A stretch of 11,157 nt of DNA from Chlamydia trachomatis (lineage in GTDB: Bacteria > Chlamydiota > Chlamydiia > Chlamydiales > JAAKFR01). Of the stretch, positions 1 to 6,535 are shown piece by piece. Numbering within the stretch: position 1 is the stretch's first letter; the number at the start of each line of letters is the position of its first letter. The DNA is taken from contig CAMAUB010000028.1 in NCBI GenBank assembly GCA_945861315.1, positions 1 through 11,157 on the forward strand. The letters run 5' to 3'. The position numbers were made by a program, and so were the translations under genes. The notes beneath the pieces were generated by a model that saw only the letters and a program-made list of their open reading frames with translations, was not told where the DNA came from and did no database searches.

Positions 1-20
1 AAAGTTGTTAAATCTTCCAT
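1..20 (-). CDS. possible gene start running off the left edge (6 codons visible)
   Basis: On the minus strand an ATG at 18-20 opens a frame that stays open to the edge and reads MEDLTT. It is preceded by GAGG (29 to 26) with a 5-base gap, which is a good ribosome binding site position. Only six codons are visible, so no function can be assigned and the call could be chance. The case rests on the combination of start codon, binding site, upstream hairpin and a promoter-like pair (TTGATT at 124-129, 17 bases, GATAAA at 101-106, read on the minus strand). Confidence 0.25.
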
Positions 21-23
21 TTT

Positions 24-81
24 GACCTCTTCTTGGTAGCATTCGTGTTGCAAACAAATGCTTTTACACCAAGTTGAGGTC
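24..81. promoter_or_regulatory. strong imperfect hairpin: leader structure (minus) or terminator (plus)
   Basis: Three 6-bp helices stack in one imperfect palindrome: GACCTC/GAGGTC (24-29 with 76-81), CTTGGT/ACCAAG (32-37 with 67-72) and AGCATT/AATGCT (38-43 with 57-62), with a TT/TT internal loop, a short bulge and a 13-base apical loop. Read on plus, the stem is followed by six T (82-87), the shape of a Rho-independent terminator. Read on minus, the 3' arm contains the GAGG ribosome binding site of the possible gene that starts at 20, so the stem would hide it. The sequence does not decide between the two readings. Confidence 0.5.
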
Positions 82-125
82 TTTTTTCATCAAAATTTTA
101 TTTATCTAACTGGTTTACAAAGAAA

Positions 126-201
126 TCAACCCAAAACTGAGGTTATTAAATGTCTAAAATCGTTCATCGCTTCATAGTTTCCAGGCACGCCATAGTATCT
201 A
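126..201 (-). pseudogene. remnant of a group II intron reverse transcriptase/maturase
   Basis: Read on the minus strand from 200, the frame gives RYYGVPGNYEAMNDFRH and then LITSVLG before a TGA stop at 126-128. The YYGVPGN-x-A-x-x-x-F block is typical of the C-terminal maturase region of group II intron-encoded reverse transcriptases. Only about 24 codons remain. The upstream part is missing: the fragment ends exactly at the insertion sequence boundary, and the far side of that element (1763 onward) is the 3' flank of rdgB, not more reverse transcriptase. It is therefore a dead fragment left by rearrangement, not a gene simply split by the insertion. Identification rests on one short motif. 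Confidence 0.6.
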
Positions 202-216
202 GTCGACCCTGAAAAA
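200..216 (+). repeat. left terminal inverted repeat of the insertion sequence
   Basis: TAGTCGACCCTGAAAAA, the exact reverse complement of 1746-1762. It lies beyond the 3' end of the transposase gene. It contains the palindromic SalI-type hexamer GTCGAC, so the outermost six bases of the two ends are the same in both orientations. Confidence 0.88.
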
Positions 217-393
217 GGCAATTTTTGACAGTTTTTAACACATCCAATTCCTCTTTAGCCCCCTCTTTTGCTACACTCTGCTTCATATTTTGTTGCTTTT
301 TTTCCTTTTGTTAGTCGAAGGGCTGTTTTTGGACTATTTCTGGGGTGGAAGAATCCTTGCTTCTCTTGTTTTTTATAAAAGAGGAGGGATCTT

Positions 394-1647
394 TTACGTT
401 ATTCCTCTTAAGACGATTCGGCAGTTCTCTCCTACGCCACAGAGTATGGCATTCAGCTGATCTCCAAGTTTGCCCTTAAGATAATTGCGATTGAGTTTTC
501 CATCACTCTTCATGTGACCAATCCGTGGCTCTATTGCTTGGCGACGGGCTAGTTGCTTTTTATACCAGACACTTACTCCTTTTTTCATCCCCGAGATCCA
601 CACCTTGATATCTTCTATTTTATGACCTTTATATCCTTTGTCTAAGAAGGCCATTTCAACTTCATGACCGGTTATAGACTCTGTGTTCTTTAAAGCTGCT
701 TTGAGGGTATGACCATCATAGGGATTCCCATGACATGCTTGGCTACTTACTACAAGTCCTTCTTTATGAGTGACTACAACAGAAACCTTGCAACCAAATT
801 CATATTTTTTATGCGCTTTCCCTTTTGTGATGTATTCTACGTCTTCGTGGAGACTGTAGATCTTTTCTTTGTCTTTTCGTTTCTGCAATAGGATCTTTTC
901 TATCCGCTCTAGAAGGGTGTGCAAATATTTTTCTTCTTCTTTGTCTACGATCCATTTTTGCAACTCTCTATGCACTCTTCCTGTGATTGTTCGTAGTTTT
1001 TTGAGTTCTCTTTGAGCTCTTTTCATTTGTCGAGCATGTGCATATCGACAGTAGAAGTAGGCATGTCTTTTCCCAATTCTTGTGTAGGTCTGTCTTAGAT
1101 GGATCCCTTTCTTTTTTGCGATTTGCACCATCATCTGTAAGCTTTTTAAATAAAGGTGAACGTCTCTCGGATAGGTGATGTTCTTTTCCATCACGGTAGT
1201 ATCCGCAATAACCCGCTTAAAACTCACAGGTTTTACTATTCCTGTGATCTGCGCCGCTCTTACTGTCGCTCTTAGAATGGCTTCAGCTCCTTGGGGGCCA
1301 ATCCTCTTTCTCCATCTCGACATTGATGATGGATCTAGAGGCAACTCCCATTGAAGATAGTCATAACCACAGAAGAATTGCCAGTAGGGATTTTCTAACC
1401 AGTTTTGAAGTGCATCTTCATCAGACACATCAAAGCAATGCTGGAGCATGAATAACCCACTCACTAGTCGGATAGGCTTTGCCGGTGCCCCTACTTTTAT
1501 TGTGAAGTAGGGGCTAAGAGCTATTTCAAGATCTTCCCAGGGAACTGCTTTGCTCATTTTGTATAAAGGATTTTGGGAATTGAGTAGCTTGCACAGGCGT
1601 TGCTCAAAAAGCCGCCCATTATCAAAATTGAGTTTTTTTGGATTCAT
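394..1647 (-). CDS. DDE transposase, IS5-superfamily-like, intact
   Basis: A 417-residue cut-and-paste transposase that would bind the 17-bp ends and catalyse strand transfer. The N-terminal part (about 40-120) matches the IS5-type N-terminal domain, including LPLDPSSMSRWRKRIG near 102-117. The catalytic triad is visible: D149 in VIADTTVME, D336 in AFLDKGYKG and E373 in R369-x3-E373-x6-K380, the usual C-terminal R-E-K signature. A basic, helical segment (about 180-265) sits between the first and second aspartates. There is no frameshift or stop, so it may be active. The ATG at 1645-1647 has no recognisable ribosome binding site, which fits the weak expression usual for transposases. The exact IS group needs a database comparison. 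Confidence 0.9.
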   Translation of the reverse strand: MNPKKLNFDNGRLFEQRLCKLLNSQNPLYKMSKAVPWEDLEIALSPYFTIKVGAPAKPIRLVSGLFMLQHCFDVSDEDALQNWLENPYWQFFCGYDYLQWELPLDPSSMSRWRKRIGPQGAEAILRATVRAAQITGIVKPVSFKRVIADTTVMEKNITYPRDVHLYLKSLQMMVQIAKKKGIHLRQTYTRIGKRHAYFYCRYAHARQMKRAQRELKKLRTITGRVHRELQKWIVDKEEEKYLHTLLERIEKILLQKRKDKEKIYSLHEDVEYITKGKAHKKYEFGCKVSVVVTHKEGLVVSSQACHGNPYDGHTLKAALKNTESITGHEVEMAFLDKGYKGHKIEDIKVWISGMKKGVSVWYKKQLARRQAIEPRIGHMKSDGKLNRNYLKGKLGDQLNAILCGVGENCRIVLRGIT

Positions 1648-1690
1648 AAATCTACAAGAAAATAGAGGGGTTAAGGTTAGTTTCTTGCAG

Positions 1691-1720
1691 ATTTTACACC
1701 TGAAAATCCATTGATTTCAA
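1691..1720 (-). promoter_or_regulatory. candidate transposase promoter inside a small inverted repeat
   Basis: Read on minus, TTGAAA (1715-1720) and TAAAAT (1691-1696) are each one base from the sigma-70-type consensus and are 18 bases apart, about 45 bases upstream of the transposase ATG. The -35 lies in the loop of a perfect 8-bp inverted repeat, TGAAAATC at 1701-1708 and GATTTTCA at 1723-1730, which could be an operator or just an AT-rich coincidence. Confidence 0.45.
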
Positions 1721-1745
1721 GAGATTTTCAGAGAGAATATTAAAG

Positions 1746-1762
1746 TTTTTCAGGGTCGACTA
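1746..1762 (-). repeat. right terminal inverted repeat of the insertion sequence
   Basis: Exact inverted copy of 200-216, on the transposase-promoter side of the element. After the shared 17 bases the two ends diverge at once. Twenty-five bases of host sequence (1763-1787) separate it from the rdgB stop codon. Confidence 0.88.
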
Positions 1763-1787
1763 ATTAGATGTCTATTGATACAGAGAG

Positions 1788-2390
1788 TCAGTTATCAACT
1801 ATACTTTCTAAATAGATCATGAGTTTGGAAAGGGCTTTGGCACGATGAGAAACTTGACTTTTGATCGTCTCATCAAGTTCTGCAAATGTTTGACTATATT
1901 CATGTTTCTTAAAAAGTGGATCGTAACCAAACCCACGTCCCCCCTTTTCTTCAGCAATGATTGTTCCTTCACAGCTTCCTTGGACGCATTTTTTAATCTC
2001 TGCTTCTGGAGAAGCAAGAGCGAGCCAACATTCAAAGCAAGCGTTGCGAGCCATTCCATCTAATAAAGACATCTCTTTGAGTAATTTTTGTCGGTTATCT
2101 TTGTCAGTTGCAGTTTTTCCCGCATAACGCGCAGAAAAAACTCCAGGGGCACCTTTTAATGCAGGAACAACAAGGCCTGAATCGTCGGCTAACGTCCACA
2201 TTTTATGTTCACGTGCAGCGTGCTTGGCTTTTAAAATGGCATTTTCTTTGAATGAATCCTCTGTCTCCTCAGGGGGAATATATTTAGAGAAGTCTAGAAG
2301 AGAATAGATATCGCAATTGGGCAATTTTGAGAGATAAGTTTTTATCTCCCGAATTTTATGACCATTTGTTGTAGCGACTAATAATTTCAT
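1788..2390 (-). CDS. rdgB: RdgB/HAM1 non-canonical purine NTP pyrophosphatase
   Basis: A cytosolic enzyme that hydrolyses dITP, ITP and XTP to the monophosphate plus pyrophosphate, keeping deaminated purines out of DNA and RNA. The 200 residues match the family's usual length. All HAM1 blocks are present: the N-terminal ATTNGHKIREI (6-16) that grips the nucleotide, SFKENAILKA (46-55), ADDSGL (68-73) with the catalytic aspartate D70, GAPGVFSARYAG (80-91), FGYDPLF (154-160) and SHRAKAL (181-187) for base recognition. The ATG at 2388-2390 is 12 bases after the greA stop, with AGGA just upstream, so it is very probably co-transcribed with greA. An insertion sequence begins 25 bases past its stop, and no terminator is visible in the gap. 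Confidence 0.95.
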   Translation of the reverse strand: MKLLVATTNGHKIREIKTYLSKLPNCDIYSLLDFSKYIPPEETEDSFKENAILKAKHAAREHKMWTLADDSGLVVPALKGAPGVFSARYAGKTATDKDNRQKLLKEMSLLDGMARNACFECWLALASPEAEIKKCVQGSCEGTIIAEEKGGRGFGYDPLFKKHEYSQTFAELDETIKSQVSHRAKALSKLMIYLESIVDN

Positions 2391-2402
2391 AGTCCTAAGG
2401 TA

Positions 2403-4565
2403 TCATTCAAAGGAATAAGTTTGTATAGAATTTATTGAGTACTTATTTCCTTGGAAGTCGAAGCTCTCCCCCTCTTGATACCCAATCATTGCCTGTGCAA
2501 ATTTTGACTGAAACGAGAGGATGTTTTGGTCAGGATCTGCATCCCAAGGGCCAAGTAATGTATAAGTTACTTGCTGACCAGTAGTGTCTTTTACAGCAAC
2601 AATCACTCCTGGACAAACTTGTGCAGGAATAATGTCTTGCTCGGTCAAGATGCGTGCATGGTTGAGTTGACGAGAGAGCATTTGTAGTTCTGCTTGTAAT
2701 TGAGAACGACGCTCTAGAGCAAATTTGTATTCAGAATTTTCTCGCAAATCTCCATGTGCACGCGCAGCTTCAATCTCACGTGCATTCTCAATCATTTCAG
2801 TGGTTCCAATTTCTTGGATTCGCTTTTGTAACTTGTTGTACCCTTGCGCTGTTGTCCAAATCACCTCGTCGACTACTTTTTCTTTTTTACTAGCCAATGA
2901 AGGTTGAACAACTTCCGCAAGAGAGCGCAAAATACGTTGGTCGTGTTTTGTAAATGAGAAACACTTGCTTGCTAAAAGAAGAAACTCTTTTAGATAATCA
3001 ATAGACGCACCTTCAATTAGCATGCGAATAATCTCAAACCGCTTGCCCACAAGTTGGTTATAGATTTTCTTTGCAAGATCACGGTAGTCTGCATTGTCTT
3101 CAATATAATGGAGTAAAACCAGGTAAGCTTCTAAAAAGCGTTGTTTTGATTGAAGATCGTTAAATGGAACATCTTCTTCAGTTATAACCTTCTGAAAATA
3201 CCAGTAAAATGGCTCGATGTGGAGCGTCATATTATGCATTAGATCGCCGACCTTTTCTTTCACAAGCTCTTTTGTTGAACTGTTTTGATAAAGTTCTTTA
3301 AAGATGTAGTCACGTAGTGCATTTTGCCCAACAATAAAGAGAAGATGGAGAAAAACTTTCTCCCAATCTGGTCGCACTTTTCGAATAGAGACAAGCATGC
3401 GTTTTTTAAAGGCCAAGATTTCAATGAGGCTGATGACTGCTTCAAGGTTTTCAATTGATTGAATGAGGCCAGCTGCTGCTCCAGGAAATTCACTTGGAAA
3501 AATATCTTCTAAGAGAAAAGCAATTTGGATTTTTTGAGCTAAACCTACCTCCAAAAGCTCCTCATCTGCTTCAAGCCCTGCTAGTAGACGCTCTTTTAAT
3601 TGGAGTTTAGCCTCTGGATTTTTTAACACTTCTTGAAAATCGCGTACAAAGTGATAAACCGTTTGTATCACCCCTTCAGTTGTTTTAGCTTGGGCCAATA
3701 CCTCTTTAAAGCGAACTTCATGAGGGACCTCTTCAGTGCGAAGTTCAAAGGCTCCCTTAGAAGACTTTGGAGATTTGATCATAGTATCTTTTTTAAGTTT
3801 TGTGCGTGTGCTCTGCCACCACTTAGACCACTCTTCTTCTGGTATGACAAGCTCACCTAGCTCATCTTTTATCTCTTGTGCTGTTTTTTTTCCCATATCT
3901 CGAAGAAGAAGGTGAATAAGTTCAACAGGATCTTCTCTTCCTTCTTTTTCAAGAGCATCTGGATTTCCAAAACGTCTGGCTAAAAAGTGTGTGGGAGGAA
4001 GATAGATAAGATTTTTAAACGCATTCTCAAAAGAGATGTCTTTGGGGGCTGCAACTTCCTCAAATTCAATGAGGGCGTGCTCCTGAAGAAGAGAGAACTC
4101 CATCACTTCGCCAACTCCCCACCCACCTGTGTGAAAGACAAACCCATCCCTTTGCATGTGAGAGAGAAGTTCATAATTTGTAATAGCTCCTTGAAAGGAA
4201 TGTCGTCCTCGAAGGCCCACAATGCGCATCTTTTCACCAAAGCCTTCTTCAGTGTTGTAATGAGTTGTAAGAAAGTGAGTTGCAAGATCTGCAAGGGCTA
4301 AAGTATTTGTTGTTTCAAGATCGATGATCAGTCTAAGAACATTATCCGCAATCTCTTCATCCTCAATTTTTTCCCAAAGAGATACCGCCGTTTCTACCAG
4401 GTGACCAAAAGCTGGAGCGTAATGAGATTCTTTGATCATTTTCAAGAGATAAAAAACTTCTTGACCATCAACATCATCCCCCATGCAATACTCTTCCCAA
4501 AGGGATAGAACGGGGGCTAATTTTTCATCTTCCAGTAGAAACTGAAACTTTTCTAAGTAACTCAT
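2403..4565 (-). CDS. greA: GreA transcript cleavage factor with long N-terminal fusion (720 aa)
   Basis: GreA enters the RNA polymerase secondary channel and stimulates cleavage of the 3' RNA end in backtracked complexes. Ordinary GreA is about 158 residues; here that module is only the C-terminal part, about 563-720. Its coiled coil ends in the tip motif GDLRENSEY (605-613), with D606 and E609 at the positions that hold the catalytic magnesium, followed by the FKBP-like globular domain (about 650-720). The preceding 560 residues are mainly helical repeats, with a short beta segment at GGWGVGEV (147-154) that resembles Tudor/CarD-like folds. From memory, chlamydiae encode exactly such a long GreA fusion, and spirochaetes have a comparable one, so this is not an assembly error. 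ATG at 4565, binding site AAAGGA (4573-4578 on plus), own promoter upstream, and rdgB follows. Confidence 0.93.
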   Translation of the reverse strand: MSYLEKFQFLLEDEKLAPVLSLWEEYCMGDDVDGQEVFYLLKMIKESHYAPAFGHLVETAVSLWEKIEDEEIADNVLRLIIDLETTNTLALADLATHFLTTHYNTEEGFGEKMRIVGLRGRHSFQGAITNYELLSHMQRDGFVFHTGGWGVGEVMEFSLLQEHALIEFEEVAAPKDISFENAFKNLIYLPPTHFLARRFGNPDALEKEGREDPVELIHLLLRDMGKKTAQEIKDELGELVIPEEEWSKWWQSTRTKLKKDTMIKSPKSSKGAFELRTEEVPHEVRFKEVLAQAKTTEGVIQTVYHFVRDFQEVLKNPEAKLQLKERLLAGLEADEELLEVGLAQKIQIAFLLEDIFPSEFPGAAAGLIQSIENLEAVISLIEILAFKKRMLVSIRKVRPDWEKVFLHLLFIVGQNALRDYIFKELYQNSSTKELVKEKVGDLMHNMTLHIEPFYWYFQKVITEEDVPFNDLQSKQRFLEAYLVLLHYIEDNADYRDLAKKIYNQLVGKRFEIIRMLIEGASIDYLKEFLLLASKCFSFTKHDQRILRSLAEVVQPSLASKKEKVVDEVIWTTAQGYNKLQKRIQEIGTTEMIENAREIEAARAHGDLRENSEYKFALERRSQLQAELQMLSRQLNHARILTEQDIIPAQVCPGVIVAVKDTTGQQVTYTLLGPWDADPDQNILSFQSKFAQAMIGYQEGESFDFQGNKYSINSIQTYSFE

Positions 4566-4596
4566 TTTATTGTCCTTTCATGTATAGGTATGCGAA

Positions 4597-4625
4597 AATA
4601 TACTCTGTTGAATCAAAAAAGGCAA
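4597..4625 (-). promoter_or_regulatory. candidate greA-rdgB promoter
   Basis: Read on minus, TTGCCT (4620-4625) and TATATT (4597-4602) are separated by exactly 17 bases. The -10 matches the major sigma factor consensus at five of six positions and the -35 at four. Transcription would begin near 4590, giving a leader of about 25 bases that carries the AAAGGA ribosome binding site. Confidence 0.5.
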
Positions 4626-4646
4626 CAAAAGATTTTACTCAGCCTC

Positions 4647-4675
4647 TTTAAAATTTAAAAATTTTATTCTATAAT
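4647..4675 (+). promoter_or_regulatory. candidate promoter for the small-protein/nqrA/yjbH-like run
   Basis: A perfect TATAAT (4670-4675) lies 17 bases after TTTAAA (4647-4652, four of six matches). A start near 4682 would leave a leader of only about 14 bases, barely holding the AAGGAG ribosome binding site (4683-4688) before the ATG at 4696. The spacer is almost entirely A and T. It is back to back with the greA promoter. Confidence 0.55.
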
Positions 4676-4695
4676 CAAAGAAAAGGAGATTGAAG

Positions 4696-5115
4696 ATGGC
4701 TGAAGATCTAGAACAGGAAATGAGAAAGTCGCTGGAAGACCTATTAAGGCTCTATAATATAGAGCTTGATCCAGAAGCAACTAAGCCTGAAATAGAAACA
4801 GGAGAAGTAGATTATGCAGAGGTTATACTCAAGACTCAAAAGAAGATAGATGAACTCAACCAGCAGGCTGAAAAAATCTATCAAGATACAGGAATGAGTA
4901 AAGAAGAGATTGAAGCTTACTCGCTAAATCCGAATAACTTTACCAAAGAGCAATGGGATATTTTAGAAAATGTGCGTCGCGAGTGCAATGCGTTTAAGGA
5001 AAAGGCTTATGCAATGATGCCTAAAGAAGATTTAGCAGCAATGAACAAACAGGCAGAGTTTGCCGTTAAGAAAAAAAAGAGGGTAGGAAAGAAAAAAGAT
5101 TGGCTGCAGATGTAG
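4696..5115 (+). CDS. conserved chlamydial hypothetical protein (CT635-like by position)
   Basis: A 139-residue soluble protein with no signal peptide or membrane segment. I do not recognise a characterised domain. Most of it (1-118) is acidic and predicted helical, rich in E, D, K and Q, with heptad-like stretches such as ILKTQKKIDELNQQAEKIY (about 42-60) suggesting a coiled coil. The last 20 residues switch to a lysine-rich tail (VKKKKRVGKKK) ending in DWLQM. That layout would suit binding nucleic acid or an acidic partner, but this is inference. The ATG at 4696 is chosen over a TTG two codons earlier because AAGGAG sits 7 bases upstream of it. Position between greA and nqrA matches, from memory, the small hypothetical CT635 of C. 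trachomatis; I did not align the two. Confidence 0.8.
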   Translation: MAEDLEQEMRKSLEDLLRLYNIELDPEATKPEIETGEVDYAEVILKTQKKIDELNQQAEKIYQDTGMSKEEIEAYSLNPNNFTKEQWDILENVRRECNAFKEKAYAMMPKEDLAAMNKQAEFAVKKKKRVGKKKDWLQM

Positions 5116-5178
5116 AGGGATCTTTCGGCTTTGAATTGCTGATTGCACCGTTAATCACAGGTTTCTATAGTAGCAGGC

Positions 5179-6522
5179 ATGAAGATCCGCATAAAAAAAG
5201 GGCTCAACATTCCTATCGCCGGCAAACCTGAAGGGGAAGTTATCTCTTTACATACGCCTAAACGACTCGCCTTAAACCTCGATCCTTTTGATGATATCCG
5301 TTTTAAGGTTCTTGTTCATATAGGTGACCAAGTTAAGATTGGACAACCACTTGTAGAAAGTAAAACCACTCCAGGTATGTTTTTTGTCTCCCCAGCTGGG
5401 GGAAGGGTTGCAGAAATTCGACGAGGATTGAAGCGCCGTTTGATAGATATGGTTGTTGAAGTTGCTGATAAAGAAGAATTCACGCAGCATCCACCTCTTC
5501 AAAATTATACACAAGAGACACTCCTTAAGCGACTGATGGAAGCAGGCGGCTTTCCACACATACGCATGCGCCCTTTTAATCTTGTTGCAATGCCCTCTAA
5601 GCTCCCTAAAACGATTTTTGTAAAAGCTGTTGAATCGGCTCCATTCACTCCCTCAGCAGAGTTACAGGTAGCAGGGAACGAAGAGAGCTTTGCTGCGGGT
5701 TTGAAAGCTCTAGCATCACTTGCAACTATCCATCTTGTTTATGATGAAAGGTCTGTATGCAAATCTTTTATAAAGGCCTCTCATGTTGAAAGACATACTG
5801 TTTTAGGGCCCCATCCAGCTGGGAATGTCTCTTTGCATATCCACAAAATCAATCCAATAAGAGATCATCAAGAATGTGTTTGGACTCTTTCAACACTAGA
5901 TGTGATCACAATTGGTGAACTAGTTGAGAAGGGGCGTTATTTTACACAAAGGGTGATTGGAGTTGGTGGAAGTGGTCTTTTAAAAGGAGCGGCGTGTTAT
6001 CTGAAAGGTCGTGCAGGTCATCCGATTGATGAACTTGGAAATAAGCGATTAGAAGAGAAGTTGCTCTGCTTAATTTCTGGAGATCCATTAACTGGAACAA
6101 AAATAGAACTCTCTGATTTTCTAGGATTTTATCACACAGCTTTTTCTGCCTTACCCATTAGCACAAAAAGGGAATCTTTTCATTTTTTCCGCTTTGGGTT
6201 TAGAAAGTTTTCAGCCACACGAACCTATATCTCTGGTTTTATGAAAAAAAGGCTCTACCCATTTGATACGAATCAGCATGGAGAAGAGAGAGCCTTTATC
6301 GATGGCTCTGTCTATGACAAAGTGATGCCAATGCGCATTCCAACTATGCAGCTTGTCAAGGCAGTGCTTAGCGAAGATTATGAACTTGCGCAGCAACTTG
6401 GACTATTAGAGGTGGCTCCTGAAGATTTAGCTCTTCCAACATTTATCTGCCCCTCTAAGATTGAAATGATGGACATCTTAAAACTTGGATTACATCGTTA
6501 TTCAAAAGAATTGGGATTTTAA
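5179..6522 (+). CDS. nqrA: Na+-translocating NADH:quinone reductase subunit A
   Basis: NqrA is the peripheral cytoplasmic subunit of the six-subunit Na+-NQR, which passes electrons from NADH to ubiquinone and pumps sodium out; NqrA takes part in quinone binding. The 447 residues are of family length. The N-terminus MKIRIKKGLNIPIAGKP and the segment SPAGGRVAEIRRG (71-83) are the barrel-sandwich-like start, GPHPAGNVSLHIHKINPI (210-227) is the conserved central block, and ISGDPLTG (299-306) and LLEVAPEDLALPTF (409-422) are C-terminal signatures. No membrane segments are seen, as expected. The other subunits are not in the window; in C. trachomatis nqrA is likewise apart from nqrB-E and nqrF. The start lies 63 bases after the upstream gene and has only a weak CAGG very close to the ATG; the N-terminus nonetheless matches chlamydial NqrA. 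Confidence 0.95.
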   Translation: MKIRIKKGLNIPIAGKPEGEVISLHTPKRLALNLDPFDDIRFKVLVHIGDQVKIGQPLVESKTTPGMFFVSPAGGRVAEIRRGLKRRLIDMVVEVADKEEFTQHPPLQNYTQETLLKRLMEAGGFPHIRMRPFNLVAMPSKLPKTIFVKAVESAPFTPSAELQVAGNEESFAAGLKALASLATIHLVYDERSVCKSFIKASHVERHTVLGPHPAGNVSLHIHKINPIRDHQECVWTLSTLDVITIGELVEKGRYFTQRVIGVGGSGLLKGAACYLKGRAGHPIDELGNKRLEEKLLCLISGDPLTGTKIELSDFLGFYHTAFSALPISTKRESFHFFRFGFRKFSATRTYISGFMKKRLYPFDTNQHGEERAFIDGSVYDKVMPMRIPTMQLVKAVLSEDYELAQQLGLLEVAPEDLALPTFICPSKIEMMDILKLGLHRYSKELGF

Positions 6523-6535
6523 CTATCCTGACTAG

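Larger units (their letters stand above)
200..1762 (-). mobile_element. complete insertion sequence, IS5-superfamily-like
   Basis: A perfect 17-bp inverted repeat (200-216 and 1746-1762) brackets one intact DDE transposase on the minus strand, giving an element of about 1.56 kb. If the TA at each outer edge is the duplicated target, the element proper is 202-1760 with 15-bp ends. A 4-base target as in IS5 (C/T-T-A-A/G) would read CTAG on the left and CTAA on the right, one mismatch, so the exact duplication is unclear. The 177 bases between the left repeat and the transposase stop (217-393) are T-rich and show no gene. The element lies 25 bases beyond the rdgB stop, in the same orientation as greA-rdgB. 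Confidence 0.88.

Noticed and set aside
217..393. T-rich stretch inside the IS, checked for a second gene or passenger
   Set aside because: No open frame with a start and recognisable product on either strand; taken as the element's 3' untranslated region.
1817..2063. Open frames on both strands inside rdgB (80 and 72 codons)
   Set aside because: They overlap a gene with complete HAM1 motifs and encode no recognisable protein; shadow frames.
3987..4301. 104-codon plus-strand open frame inside greA
   Set aside because: It is antisense to the conserved GreA extension and its composition looks like translated noise.
5143..5171. Promoter-like TTGCAC-17-TATAGT just before nqrA
   Set aside because: The -35 matches only three of six bases and the start would fall at the ATG itself, giving a leaderless mRNA; too weak to annotate.
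5116..5178. 63-base gap between the small protein and nqrA, checked for a terminator
   Set aside because: No stem with a T-run is present, so the two genes are probably co-transcribed.
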